38,955 nucleotides of DNA from an uncultured Lachnospiraceae bacterium (GCA_910578475.1 CAJTRK010000032.1:1-38955); one strand, 5' to 3'. Positions 17,001 through 23,341 are shown, numbered from the stretch's first letter. Translations and numbers: made by a program. The notes: generated from the letters alone by a model not told the origin.

Positions 17001-18293
17001 TTTGATACATTTCATATCCTGTCCGCCGATGTCCAGTATACAGTCCACTTCCGGGTCGAAGAAAGCGGCGGCCTGATAGTGCGCGACGGTTTCCACTTCG
17101 CCGTCATCCAGTAAAAAGGCGGCTTTCATCAATGCTTCGCCATATCCTGTGGAGCAGGAGCGGACAATCTCAACGCCCTCCGGTAAGAGTGCATAAATTT
17201 CCTGTATTGAACGGATTGCCGTTTTCAGCGGACTTCCGTCGTTGCTACTGTAAAAGGAGTACAGAAGCGAGCCGTCCTCACCGACGAGGGCGACTTTTGT
17301 CGTTGTACTTCCGGCGTCGATGCCGAGAAAGCATTTTCCCTGATAGGACGCCAGGTCTGCGGTTTTGACATGGTGGCTCGAATGCCTTTTGCCAAAAGCG
17401 TCATATTCTGCTTTGGAGGCGAACAGGGGTTCCATCCGTTCCACTTCAAATTCCATTTTGATATCGGAAGACAGCTTATCAACCATTTCCTGCATGGAAT
17501 AACAAGTGTTTTCTTTTGCGTTCAGCGCAGAGCCGATAGCCGCGAAAAGATGAGAATTATCGGTATCAATGATATGTTCATCGTCCAATTTCAATGTGCG
17601 GATAAAAGACTGTTTCAGCTCCGAAAGAAAATGAAGCGGGCCGCCCAGAAAGGCAACATGTCCGCGGATTGGTTTCCCGCAGGCGAGGCCGCTGATGGTC
17701 TGGTTGACAACCGCCTGAAAAATGGAAGCGGATAAATCTTCTTTTGTCGCGCCCTCGTTAATTAACGGCTGAATGTCGGATTTGGCGAATACGCCGCATC
17801 TTGCGGCGATGGTATATAACGAATGATAATTTTTGGCATATTCATTCAGGCCCGAAGCGTCTGTCTGCAAAAGAGAGGCCATCTGATCGATGAAAGAGCC
17901 GGTTCCGCCGGCACAGATACCGTTCATCCGCTGTTCCACATTGCCGCCTTCAAAATAAATGATTTTGGCGTCTTCGCCGCCCAATTCGATTGCAACGTCC
18001 GTAACGGGAGCAAATTCCTGAAGGGAAGTGGAAACCGCGATGACTTCCTGTACGAAGGGAACCTGTAAATGATTTGCCAGTGTGAGTCCGCCGGAACCGG
18101 TAATAACGGGATGAAGCGGAATATTTCCAAGTACTGTATGTGCGCTTTGCAGTAAATCAGACAGAGTTTCTCTGATGTTGGCAAAGTGTCTTTTATAATC
18201 AGAGAAAAGAATCTGATGTTTTTCATTAAGAATCGCTATTTTGACTGTTGTAGACCCGATATCAATACCGAGTGTGAACTGCATCTGATTCAA
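14055..18293 (-). CDS. Giant 2-hydroxyacyl-CoA dehydratase activase-like fusion protein
   Basis: A 1412-residue protein fusing two ASKHA ATPase domains of the BcrAD/BadFG/HgdC type (about 6-262 and 322-590), a middle DUF2229-like region (about 680-900) and a C-terminal part related to dehydratase D-subunits (about 1000-1400). Both ATPase domains carry the phosphate loop (LGIDIGSTTVK, FLGIDAGSTTTK). Cys127 and Cys166 in the first match by number the two residues that hold the shared 4Fe-4S cluster in HgdC; the second has Cys446, Cys450 and Cys485. Another Cys group (CKGCTNNC, NRCERG) lies near 628-655. It is probably an ATP-driven electron-transfer or radical-activating enzyme. No dehydratase gene is nearby. 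I chose the TTG at 18293, which has GGAG about 10 bases upstream; the in-frame ATG at 18284 is 19 away. Confidence 0.88.
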   Translation of the reverse strand: MNQMQFTLGIDIGSTTVKIAILNEKHQILFSDYKRHFANIRETLSDLLQSAHTVLGNIPLHPVITGSGGLTLANHLQVPFVQEVIAVSTSLQEFAPVTDVAIELGGEDAKIIYFEGGNVEQRMNGICAGGTGSFIDQMASLLQTDASGLNEYAKNYHSLYTIAARCGVFAKSDIQPLINEGATKEDLSASIFQAVVNQTISGLACGKPIRGHVAFLGGPLHFLSELKQSFIRTLKLDDEHIIDTDNSHLFAAIGSALNAKENTCYSMQEMVDKLSSDIKMEFEVERMEPLFASKAEYDAFGKRHSSHHVKTADLASYQGKCFLGIDAGSTTTKVALVGEDGSLLYSFYSSNDGSPLKTAIRSIQEIYALLPEGVEIVRSCSTGYGEALMKAAFLLDDGEVETVAHYQAAAFFDPEVDCILDIGGQDMKCIKIKNQTVDSVQLNEACSSGCGSFIETFAKSLNYSVQDFADAALFAAHPIDLGTRCTVFMNSKVKQAQKEGAEVSDISAGLAYSVIKNALFKVIKVSDAAELGKNIVVQGGTFYNDAVLRSFEKIAGCEAIRPDIAGIMGAFGAALIARENYRDGYRTTMLSIHKINTLQFETSMAKCKGCTNNCRLTINKFTGGRQYISGNRCERGLGKSKNENGIPNLFDYKLKRLFSYEPLPVNEAKRGTVGIPRVLNMYENYPFWFTFFTALGYRVILSPSSNRKIYELGIESIPSESECYPAKLAHGHVTWLIRQGVDFIFYPALFYERNEFPDANDHYNCPIVTSYSENIKNNVEEIGRGEVVFRNPFMSFRDLKTVTEALTKEFNELPITSVMDACEAAWNELDAVREDMRAKGEEVLRYMEKNNKRGIVLAGRPYHIDPEINHGIPELINSYDFAVLTEDSVSHLAAPERPLIVSDQWMYHSRLYAAASFVKTRDDLDLIQLNSFGCGLDAVTTDQVNDILSDSDKIYTCLKIDEVNNLGAARIRIRSLISAIKVREQKHKQRTIRSSAIQKTVFTEEMRKNYTILCPQMSPIHFEILQSAFNACGYNFEVLGNDNRHAVDVGLKYVNNDACYPSLIVVGQIMDALLSGKYDLNKVAIIMSQTGGGCRATNYVGFIRRALAKAGMQQIPVISLNLAGIESNPGFHLNADLFLRLAYGAVFGDIFMRCVYRMRPYEQTPGSVNAVHQKWLAKCQAFVSAKHMNYFTFRKICREMVQDFDTIPITDVKKPRVGIVGEILVKFAPAANNHLVELLEAEGAEAVVPDLIDFILYCFYNQIYKAKHLGTSKKAAVISRFGIWAVEKLRSCAAKALAESRHFEPPTSIYRLAEYAEPIVNIGNQTGEGWFLTGEMVELIHGGVNNIVCTQPFGCLPNHVVGKGVIKELRKRYPLSNIVAIDYDPGASEVNQLNRIKLMLSTAQKNLKKQMD

Positions 18294-18377
18294 TTCGCAA
18301 TCACTCCTTCAAAGTTCTTTCTTACTCTTATCTATGATATATTATATCTTATTAAATGTATTTCGACACGCTAAGTC

Positions 18378-18406
18378 ATTATACGACAGTCATTTTGAAA
18401 ATGCAA
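18378..18406 (-). promoter_or_regulatory. Promoter for the activase gene
   Basis: On the minus strand, TTGCAT (18406-18401), 17 bases, TATAAT (18383-18378). The start near 18371 leaves a leader of about 77 bases. It uses the same hexamers as the 13435 promoter. Confidence 0.7.
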
Positions 18407-18489
18407 TCGGCTATTTTCTGGAATTTGTGAAGATTTTCAAAGGGAATTATAAAATTTTTATGACTTTTTCGTATTTCGCATATGCGCCG

Positions 18490-18518
18490 TTTACTTTTAA
18501 AAAAAGGAATGCTAAAAT
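18490..18518 (+). promoter_or_regulatory. Promoter for the rhomboid-like gene block
   Basis: TTTACT (18490-18495), 17 bases, TAAAAT (18513-18518), with TGC before the -10 (extended form). The predicted start is near 18525. The 299-base divergent gap 18294-18592 otherwise holds the activase promoter and AT-rich sequence. Confidence 0.65.
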
Positions 18519-18572
18519 ATATTCAACTTTTCAAGACAAAATGTCTGGAGTAGGAAGAATGATTATAATGAA

Positions 18573-18595
18573 AGAAAGGCGTGGTCTTTAAAATG
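18573..18595 (+). promoter_or_regulatory. AGAAAGG-type leader of the 18593 gene
   Basis: AGAAAGG, then CGTGGT, then the ATG 13 bases after the AGAAAGG. AGAAAGG can pair with the extreme 3' end of 16S rRNA (CCUUUCU), which explains the long spacing. A GTG at 18581 is in frame but sits 1 base from the site, so the ATG at 18593 is preferred. Confidence 0.5.
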
Positions 18596-19468
18596 AGCCG
18601 GTTTGAAAGAAAGTTCGGAAAGTATGCCATCAGGAATTTGTCGGTCGTTCTCGTCTGCTGTTACGCGATAGGATATACCCTGCAGTTTATCGTGCCCTGG
18701 ATAGCGATTTATCTGTCTCTGGACCCTTATGCGATTCTGCATGGACAGGTATGGAGGCTTGTAACGTGGATTCTGATTCCGCCGGACAGTTCTAATATTT
18801 TCTTAACACTGTTGATGCTGTATTTTTATTGTTCCATCGGCACGACATTGGAGCGGACGTGGGGAACATACCGCTACAATGTCTATATTTTCAGCGGAAT
18901 GCTTTTTACGATAATCGGAAGTTTTCTGATGATGGGCTGCGCTTATCTTTTTATGCAGGAGACAATGCTTGCAAATGGCGGACCGGCTGAATTTTTCCGA
19001 ATCGGTTCGATGTATGTCAGCACCTATTATATTAACATGTCCATTTTCCTTGCCTTTGCGGCGACTTTTCCGGATGTGTCGGTGTTGCTGATGTTCATTA
19101 TACCGATTAAGGTTAAATGGCTTGGCGTTATCTATGCGGTTATGCTTGCATTTTCCTTTATACAGGGGTATTTTTTCTCCAAATTTGTGATTCTGTCGTC
19201 GTTGCTTAATTTTATTGTTTTCTTCTTTACTTCCCGGAATATGATGCACCTGAATCCGAAGCAGATACACAGGCGTCAGGAGTTCAAGCGGGATATCCGA
19301 CGGAGTATGAGCGGCATTACAAAGCATAAATGCGCTATCTGCGGTCGGACGGAGGTGGACAGCCCGGAGATGCAGTTCCGGTTCTGTTCGAAATGTGACG
19401 GCAATTATGAATACTGTGAAGAACACTTATATACCCATACGCATGTAAAGAGTAAGGGAAATCCTTAA
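18593..19468 (+). CDS. Rhomboid/derlin-like membrane protein without protease residues
   Basis: A 291-residue protein with about six membrane segments and a soluble C terminus. The segment LDPYAILHGQVWRLVTWIL and the following TTLERTWGTYRYNVYIF match the first loop and second helix of rhomboid and derlin proteins. The serine-protease motif GxSG expected in helix 4 is missing (that helix reads STYYINMSIFLAFAATF), and the catalytic His of helix 6 is not evident, so it is probably a pseudoprotease. The tail (about 245-291) has CAICGR, FCSKCDG and YCEEHLYTH, a likely zinc ribbon. It may bind and guide membrane proteins as derlins and iRhoms do, which is inference. It heads a same-strand block with a sigma-like gene 48 bases downstream and uses the AGAAAGG leader. 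Confidence 0.75.
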   Translation: MSRFERKFGKYAIRNLSVVLVCCYAIGYTLQFIVPWIAIYLSLDPYAILHGQVWRLVTWILIPPDSSNIFLTLLMLYFYCSIGTTLERTWGTYRYNVYIFSGMLFTIIGSFLMMGCAYLFMQETMLANGGPAEFFRIGSMYVSTYYINMSIFLAFAATFPDVSVLLMFIIPIKVKWLGVIYAVMLAFSFIQGYFFSKFVILSSLLNFIVFFFTSRNMMHLNPKQIHRRQEFKRDIRRSMSGITKHKCAICGRTEVDSPEMQFRFCSKCDGNYEYCEEHLYTHTHVKSKGNP

Positions 19469-19496
19469 ATCTGCAAAGAACACAGGCACAAATCAC

Positions 19497-19519
19497 AGAA
19501 AGGCATGGTCGTTTTCATG
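19497..19519 (+). promoter_or_regulatory. AGAAAGG-type leader of the sigma-like gene
   Basis: AGAAAGG, then CATGGT, then the ATG at 19517, again 13 bases after the AGAAAGG. The ATG inside CATGGT (19505) is in frame but only 1 base from the site, so 19517 is preferred. Confidence 0.5.
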
Positions 19520-20254
19520 ACGAAGGAAACTTTATTCGCACAAAAGCTGGAACGGATTGCGCAGACAGCGAAAGAGCAGGGAAACTGTGTTTCGGAGGAG
19601 CAGCTGCGGGAGACTTTTGCAGAGCTTTCTCTGGGAGAAGAACAGTTAGAAATGGTGCGGACTTATCTGAAACAGCGCAGCATCGGCATCGGTGAGCCTG
19701 CGGCTCCGGAAGATTATCTGAACGAGCAGGAAATCGATTATCTGGAAGGGTATCTGAAACAGCTGGCGGAGCTTCCCGAAGTTTCGGAAGGAGAAAAAGA
19801 AGCAATTACGCTTTCCGCAATGGCGGGCGATGCGGATGCGCAAAACCGCCTGATTCAGATTTTTCTGCCGCAGGTTGTGGAGATATCCAGGTTATATGCG
19901 GGACAGGGCGTTTTTCTGGAAGACCTGATAGGAGAAGGAAACGTGGCGCTTGCACTCGGCGTTACAATGCTGAGCGCGTTTGAACACGCCGCGGAAGCGC
20001 AGGGAATGCTCGGCAGAACGATTATGAACGCGATGGAAGAATTTATTGAAGAAAACGCAGAGGAAGCGAAGAAGAGCCGGAAGATGGCGGACCGGATTAA
20101 CAAAGTGGCGGATAAGGCCAATGAACTTGCAGAAGAGCTGCATCGCAAGGTCACGATAGAAGAATTAATGAACGAGACGGGCATGAGTCGGAAATCCATT
20201 CTGGATGCCGTGCGCATGAGCGGCAATAAGATTGATGCGATTCTGGCGGATTGA
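19517..20254 (+). CDS. Sigma-70-like protein lacking region 4
   Basis: A 245-residue, mostly helical, acidic protein. Residues 1-60 resemble sigma region 1.1. Residues about 100-150 (AGDADAQNRLIQIFLPQVVEIS, GVFLEDLIGEGNVALALGV) match regions 1.2-2.2, the part that holds core RNA polymerase. Residues about 180-245 (HRKVTIEELMNETGMSRKSILDAV) match region 3. The aromatic melting and -10 recognition segment of regions 2.3-2.4 (normally YATWWIRQ-like) is absent, replaced by AFEHAAEAQGMLGRTIMNAM, and there is no region 4. It could bind core polymerase but not read a normal promoter. A polymerase-binding regulator or a remnant is more likely than a working sigma factor. It sits between a rhomboid-like gene and a 140-residue unknown, all with the same leader type. 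Confidence 0.75.
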   Translation: MTKETLFAQKLERIAQTAKEQGNCVSEEQLRETFAELSLGEEQLEMVRTYLKQRSIGIGEPAAPEDYLNEQEIDYLEGYLKQLAELPEVSEGEKEAITLSAMAGDADAQNRLIQIFLPQVVEISRLYAGQGVFLEDLIGEGNVALALGVTMLSAFEHAAEAQGMLGRTIMNAMEEFIEENAEEAKKSRKMADRINKVADKANELAEELHRKVTIEELMNETGMSRKSILDAVRMSGNKIDAILAD

Positions 20255-20295
20255 GAAAAGATATGAATTGCTTGACGGATGAATCGCAGGCTGAA

Positions 20296-20318
20296 AGAAA
20301 GGCACAGTTATCGGAATG
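20296..20318 (+). promoter_or_regulatory. AGAAAGG-type leader of the 20316 gene
   Basis: AGAAAGG, then CACAGT, then the ATG 13 bases later. It is preceded by GCAGGCTGA, also found before the 21211 gene. Here no ATG occurs inside the motif, which supports the downstream ATG as start in the other copies. Confidence 0.5.
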
Positions 20319-20738
20319 GAATATCAGGATAATGATTTTAAATATTATATGCAGGACACAGGACGCCTTTATTTCGGCGCGCGATACAGTTATGCGGAAC
20401 TGATGGAGCATGAAATGGTTCCTTTTAAATTCAAAAGTATTATCGAGCATTATATTATGAAGGACACGGAGCCGGATACGACGCTGGAAAGCCAGTTCTA
20501 CTATATGACGCCGGAAATGTTTTCCTGCAAAACTTATATGCAGCTGAAAACAAAAGTCAAAGTATGCCTGCTTACCGAAAAGAAGTCTTTTTTTGGCAAA
20601 TCCAGAACGGCCTATCGGAATCAGGTTTTCACGCTGGAGGAATTTGTGAAAATGAATCTTGCGCAGAAGAAAAAGCACGGCGTCAAGATTCAGGAAATTA
20701 TGTTATCCAAACTGGCGATGATGTCATTCAGCGTGTAG
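20316..20738 (+). CDS. Conserved protein of unknown function (140 aa)
   Basis: A 140-residue basic protein. I do not recognise it. It has no signal peptide or membrane span. Aromatic residues are frequent (NDFKYYMQDTGRLYFGARYS, FYYMTPEMF). A strand-rich centre is followed by a helical, Lys-rich C terminus (MNLAQKKKHGVKIQEIML). It could be a small nucleic-acid- or protein-binding domain, but nothing is diagnostic. It lies 61 bases after the sigma-like gene, on the same strand and with the same leader, so they are probably one transcript. After its stop come 472 bases without a gene, including the 161-nt palindromic element, the start of which is 23 bases from the stop. Confidence 0.7.
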   Translation: MEYQDNDFKYYMQDTGRLYFGARYSYAELMEHEMVPFKFKSIIEHYIMKDTEPDTTLESQFYYMTPEMFSCKTYMQLKTKVKVCLLTEKKSFFGKSRTAYRNQVFTLEEFVKMNLAQKKKHGVKIQEIMLSKLAMMSFSV

Positions 20739-20761
20739 TTTTTCCGGTATGCCTCTGAAGA

Positions 20762-20922
20762 GCGGAACGGTATGACAGCGAGAGATTCCTGGCGGCGCCC
20801 CTTGAAAAACGCCGGCACTTAGCGAAAAGACAGCTCTGCTGTTTTTGAGCTTAGTACCGCTGCGATTTTTCACGGAGCGAAAGCGCGGCGCTAAAGGAAC
20901 TCTCGCTGTCATACCGTCCCGC
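20762..20922. repeat. 161-nt palindromic element, possible structured RNA
   Basis: Outer arms 20762-20784 and 20900-20922 pair at 22 of 23 positions; the perfect core is ACGGTATGACAGCGAGAG. The stem continues through TTCCT/AGGAA past one bulged A. Inside are a GGCG/CGCC hairpin (about 20793-20814) and a long central hairpin 20818-20854 with a TCT loop, 14 of 17 positions paired and a tandem A-G/G-A mismatch. A short CGCT/AGCG hairpin follows (20858-20879). No T-run follows on either strand, so it is not a simple terminator. No second copy is seen in this window and no target duplication is evident. Confidence 0.8.
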
Positions 20923-21019
20923 CCCGGAGGTTCACGCAAAAAGAAATTTAGTTTGACGCGATAAATTACAATTTATTTAACGCATTATCTTCTTGCTTTT
21001 GACAAATTTATCTGATAAA

Positions 21020-21049
21020 CTGACATTGCTAAACAAAATTTGGTAAAAT
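21020..21049 (+). promoter_or_regulatory. Candidate promoter before the glycosyltransferase
   Basis: CTGACA (21020-21025), 18 bases, TAAAAT (21044-21049). The start near 21056 would place the terminator-like hairpin at the very beginning of the leader. A TTGACA at 20999-21004 lacks a well-placed -10. The 20923-21019 stretch is AT-rich, with nothing else recognised. Confidence 0.4.
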
Positions 21050-21063
21050 TCCCCTTTTACACT

Positions 21064-21110
21064 GAACAGGTAGAAACAGCAGAAATACGTTTTTACCTGT
21101 TCTTTTATTT
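21064..21110 (+). terminator. Rho-independent terminator or leader attenuator
   Basis: GAACAGGTAGAAAC (21064-21077) pairs with GTTTTTACCTGTTC (21089-21102) over 14 positions (one G-U), with an 11-base loop and then TTTTATTT. It either ends transcripts from upstream or, if the promoter at 21020 is real, acts as an attenuator in the leader of the 21211 gene. Confidence 0.75.
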
Positions 21111-21191
21111 CTTCGTTTAGAAAATGATTGGAAAAATGAAAGCCGGATGTTAGAATGGATTAACAGACAAAAGTCAGGTGTGCAGGCTGAG

Positions 21192-21213
21192 AGAAAGGCA
21201 TGGTTTTTTTATG
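21192..21213 (+). promoter_or_regulatory. AGAAAGG-type leader of the glycosyltransferase gene
   Basis: GCAGGCTGA, then GAGAAAGG, CATGGT and a T-run, with the ATG at 21211, 12 bases after the AGAAAGG. The ATG inside CATGGT (21200) opens a four-codon frame whose TGA overlaps the real ATG (ATGA), so translation could be coupled. Confidence 0.5.
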
Positions 21214-22359
21214 AGAAGGTGTAATATTTGTGTAATTCCCGCATATCCGTTGGAAAATGTACAGCTTATCAAGGACCGGATTGTGATTCCGTATGTGTGT
21301 TACCGGCATTTTGGAAGCAGCATGGTCATTGTATCGCAGAAGAATGGGGAATATCCTTACCTGGATTTTTTGCAGGGGATTTCGCTTTGTTTTCTGCCCT
21401 GCGCAGAACGAACGCACATGCAGGAGGCAGAACAATATGTGGAGAGAAATCATGCGGAGATTGACATGCTTTTTCTGTTCGGGGCACGGTTGGAGTACAT
21501 AGAACTCGCGCGCATTTATAAAACTTTAAATCCGGGAGGCATTATCTATTTAAAGCTGGACGCCAATTCCGGATGGATGAACGCGCTTCCGTTAGAAGAT
21601 GAAAAATATGCCGATTTTCTGTACAGGGCCGATATCATAAGCTGTGAGTCCCGCCGGTTACAGAGCTTTCTTTATCAAAAGTGGAAACGGCGTATAGAAT
21701 ATGTCCCGAACGGCATTTATTTTCCTTTTTATCCGTCCATGCAGACGTGCAGCTATGAAGAAAAGGAAAACATGATTCTTACGGTGGGCAGAATCGGCAG
21801 CGCGCAGAAAGATTCCCATGTGCTTTTGTATGCCTTTGCGCTGTCGTTCCCATATTTTAAGGAAAAATGGAAACTGGTAATGGCGGGGGCCGTTACGCCG
21901 GAATTTCAGAAATTGTTTGATGCTTTTTGTGGAGAATTTCCGGAGATTGCCGCGTACATTCAACTGCCGGGGCAGATTACGGACAGAAACAGCCTGTGCG
22001 CTTATTACCGAAAGGCCAAAATATTCGCGCTCACATCTCAGATGGAAGGCGGACTGCCCAATGTATATGCGGAAGCGGCCGGCCATGGATGTACGGTCAT
22101 TACGACGAATATTGATGCGGCGGCGGATATGACGGATGAAGGAAGGCTTGGAAAGATTGTAGAGACATTTGATGATATTCCGGCTTATGCAAAGGCCCTT
22201 TCCGGACTTTGTGCGGATAAGGAATATCTGGAACGTAATTTTTATAATATACGGAAGTATATTGACGAGTATTTTAACTATGACCATATTGCAGAACGGC
22301 TGCATATATTGTTTGAACTGGCGGATGGCGGTTCGGATGGGAGCAGGCATGAAAATTAG
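21211..22359 (+). CDS. Family-4-type glycosyltransferase
   Basis: A 382-residue GT-B fold glycosyltransferase. The N-terminal domain (about 1-180) binds the acceptor. The C-terminal nucleotide-sugar domain opens with ENMILTVGRIGSAQKDSHVLLYAF and contains the family-4 signature EGGLPNVYAEAAGHGC, including the Glu that contacts the donor sugar. No signal peptide or membrane anchor is present, so it acts on the cytoplasmic side. The N-terminal half is unusual (NICVIPAYPLENVQLIKDR), without the classic Gly-rich start, so the acceptor may be atypical, possibly a protein. It overlaps the next gene by 11 bases, so the two products probably work together. The start at 21211 is chosen over a GTG at 21178 because the AGAAAGG leader precedes it. 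Confidence 0.85.
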   Translation: MRRCNICVIPAYPLENVQLIKDRIVIPYVCYRHFGSSMVIVSQKNGEYPYLDFLQGISLCFLPCAERTHMQEAEQYVERNHAEIDMLFLFGARLEYIELARIYKTLNPGGIIYLKLDANSGWMNALPLEDEKYADFLYRADIISCESRRLQSFLYQKWKRRIEYVPNGIYFPFYPSMQTCSYEEKENMILTVGRIGSAQKDSHVLLYAFALSFPYFKEKWKLVMAGAVTPEFQKLFDAFCGEFPEIAAYIQLPGQITDRNSLCAYYRKAKIFALTSQMEGGLPNVYAEAAGHGCTVITTNIDAAADMTDEGRLGKIVETFDDIPAYAKALSGLCADKEYLERNFYNIRKYIDEYFNYDHIAERLHILFELADGGSDGSRHEN

Positions 22360-23326
22360 GAATGAAAACAATAAAATATGGCTGTGCGATGAAAGCGGCG
22401 CGTCCTGTATGCTTATGCAGAAACCGGAAATCGAAGATTATGGTAATTTGTCGAAGAGGGCGCTTGTTACGAATTATCATCTGAAAGAAGAAACGATTTG
22501 GGAGCGGTTTTGCAGTCTGGCATTCGAATTGCAGGATGAATGTGCGGAATCCGGGTATCTGACCTGTTATTTGCTGCTTTTTGCAGAACTGTTTTATGTA
22601 TTCATCGGAAACGGTCAAATGAAAAATATCATATGTTATGGAATGGAAGAAGACGGAAGCGCTGCAGCTTTTCAGGAATTTGCGGCTTTTACGCAGGAAG
22701 GGAGTTCTTTTATCGCATTGCCTGGAAATTCTTTTGTTCTTTCGACATTGCTGAATAAATCCTGTCAGGCGGCGGTAGTCTGTATGGACGTGTGCAGCGA
22801 GATACGAACACTGTGTGATGTCATTTCCAAAGTCAAAAAAGGAGGACGGCTTTTATTATATACGAAACAGGGAGAGCTTCCGGCAGTTTTTTCCGCTTTG
22901 CCCGGCCTTTCGGAAAAAAGGGCATTTGGCGACGGCGCGGTCTGGTCTGTTCCGGTAGGGGATGCGCTTCTTGCGTATGCGCAGGAGAACGATTCAGAGT
23001 CCGTTATACTGCCTTCCCTCAACCGTCTGTTTCAGCAGTTTGAGGAACTGGAGCAGCTTCTGAAAATGACAGAAGATAATGCAGGAGCGCGTCCGGAAGT
23101 ATATTTACGCGTTGTTGAACTATTATGGGAGATGGAGGAAGTGTTCCTTGCTTTGTTTCACGTTCTGGACAATCCCAAACTTCCGGTTCTTGCAAATGGG
23201 CTGAGGGAGTCGGCAATGGATTGCTATATTGGCAGTTTTTATCAGAATGGAATGGAAAGCTATCTCGACCGGTTCCGAAAGGAAACAGAGCTTTTTCGGG
23301 AAGCGATGGGCGTGGAATTTGGATGA
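22349..23326 (+). CDS. Unknown protein paired with a glycosyltransferase
   Basis: A 325-residue soluble protein I do not recognise. The middle (about 90-210) alternates strands and helices. It has MKNIICYGMEEDG, then QAAVVCMDVCSEIRTLCDVI, then VKKGGRLLLYTKQGE, a pattern like the second half of a class I methyltransferase ('...GGrlll'). The SAM-binding glycine loop is not seen, so it may be a degenerate Rossmann domain. The C-terminal third is helical. The ATG at 22349 has GGGAG 5 bases upstream and overlaps the glycosyltransferase stop by 11 bases; an upstream in-frame ATG at 22169 would lie deep inside that gene. Tight coupling suggests a shared role, perhaps in glycan or protein modification. 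Confidence 0.7.
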   Translation: MKIRNENNKIWLCDESGASCMLMQKPEIEDYGNLSKRALVTNYHLKEETIWERFCSLAFELQDECAESGYLTCYLLLFAELFYVFIGNGQMKNIICYGMEEDGSAAAFQEFAAFTQEGSSFIALPGNSFVLSTLLNKSCQAAVVCMDVCSEIRTLCDVISKVKKGGRLLLYTKQGELPAVFSALPGLSEKRAFGDGAVWSVPVGDALLAYAQENDSESVILPSLNRLFQQFEELEQLLKMTEDNAGARPEVYLRVVELLWEMEEVFLALFHVLDNPKLPVLANGLRESAMDCYIGSFYQNGMESYLDRFRKETELFREAMGVEFG

Positions 23327-23341
23327 ATAAAGCCATACAGC

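Noticed and set aside
15159..17114. Long plus-strand frames opposite the activase gene (15159-15899, 16515-17114)
   Set aside because: They mirror codon bias of the real minus-strand gene, which has cluster cysteines and ATPase motifs throughout.
20999..21021. TTGACA at 20999 as -35 of the glycosyltransferase promoter
   Set aside because: No acceptable -10 occurs 16-18 bases downstream; CTGACA at 21020 pairs better with TAAAAT at 21044.
22169..22348. Longer N terminus for the 325-residue protein from the ATG at 22169
   Set aside because: This would overlap the glycosyltransferase by about 190 bases without a ribosome-binding site; the ATG at 22349 has GGGAG 5 bases upstream.
21658..22371. 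237-codon minus-strand frame opposite the glycosyltransferase
   Set aside because: No ribosome-binding site or motif; the plus strand holds the EGGLPNVYAEAAG signature.
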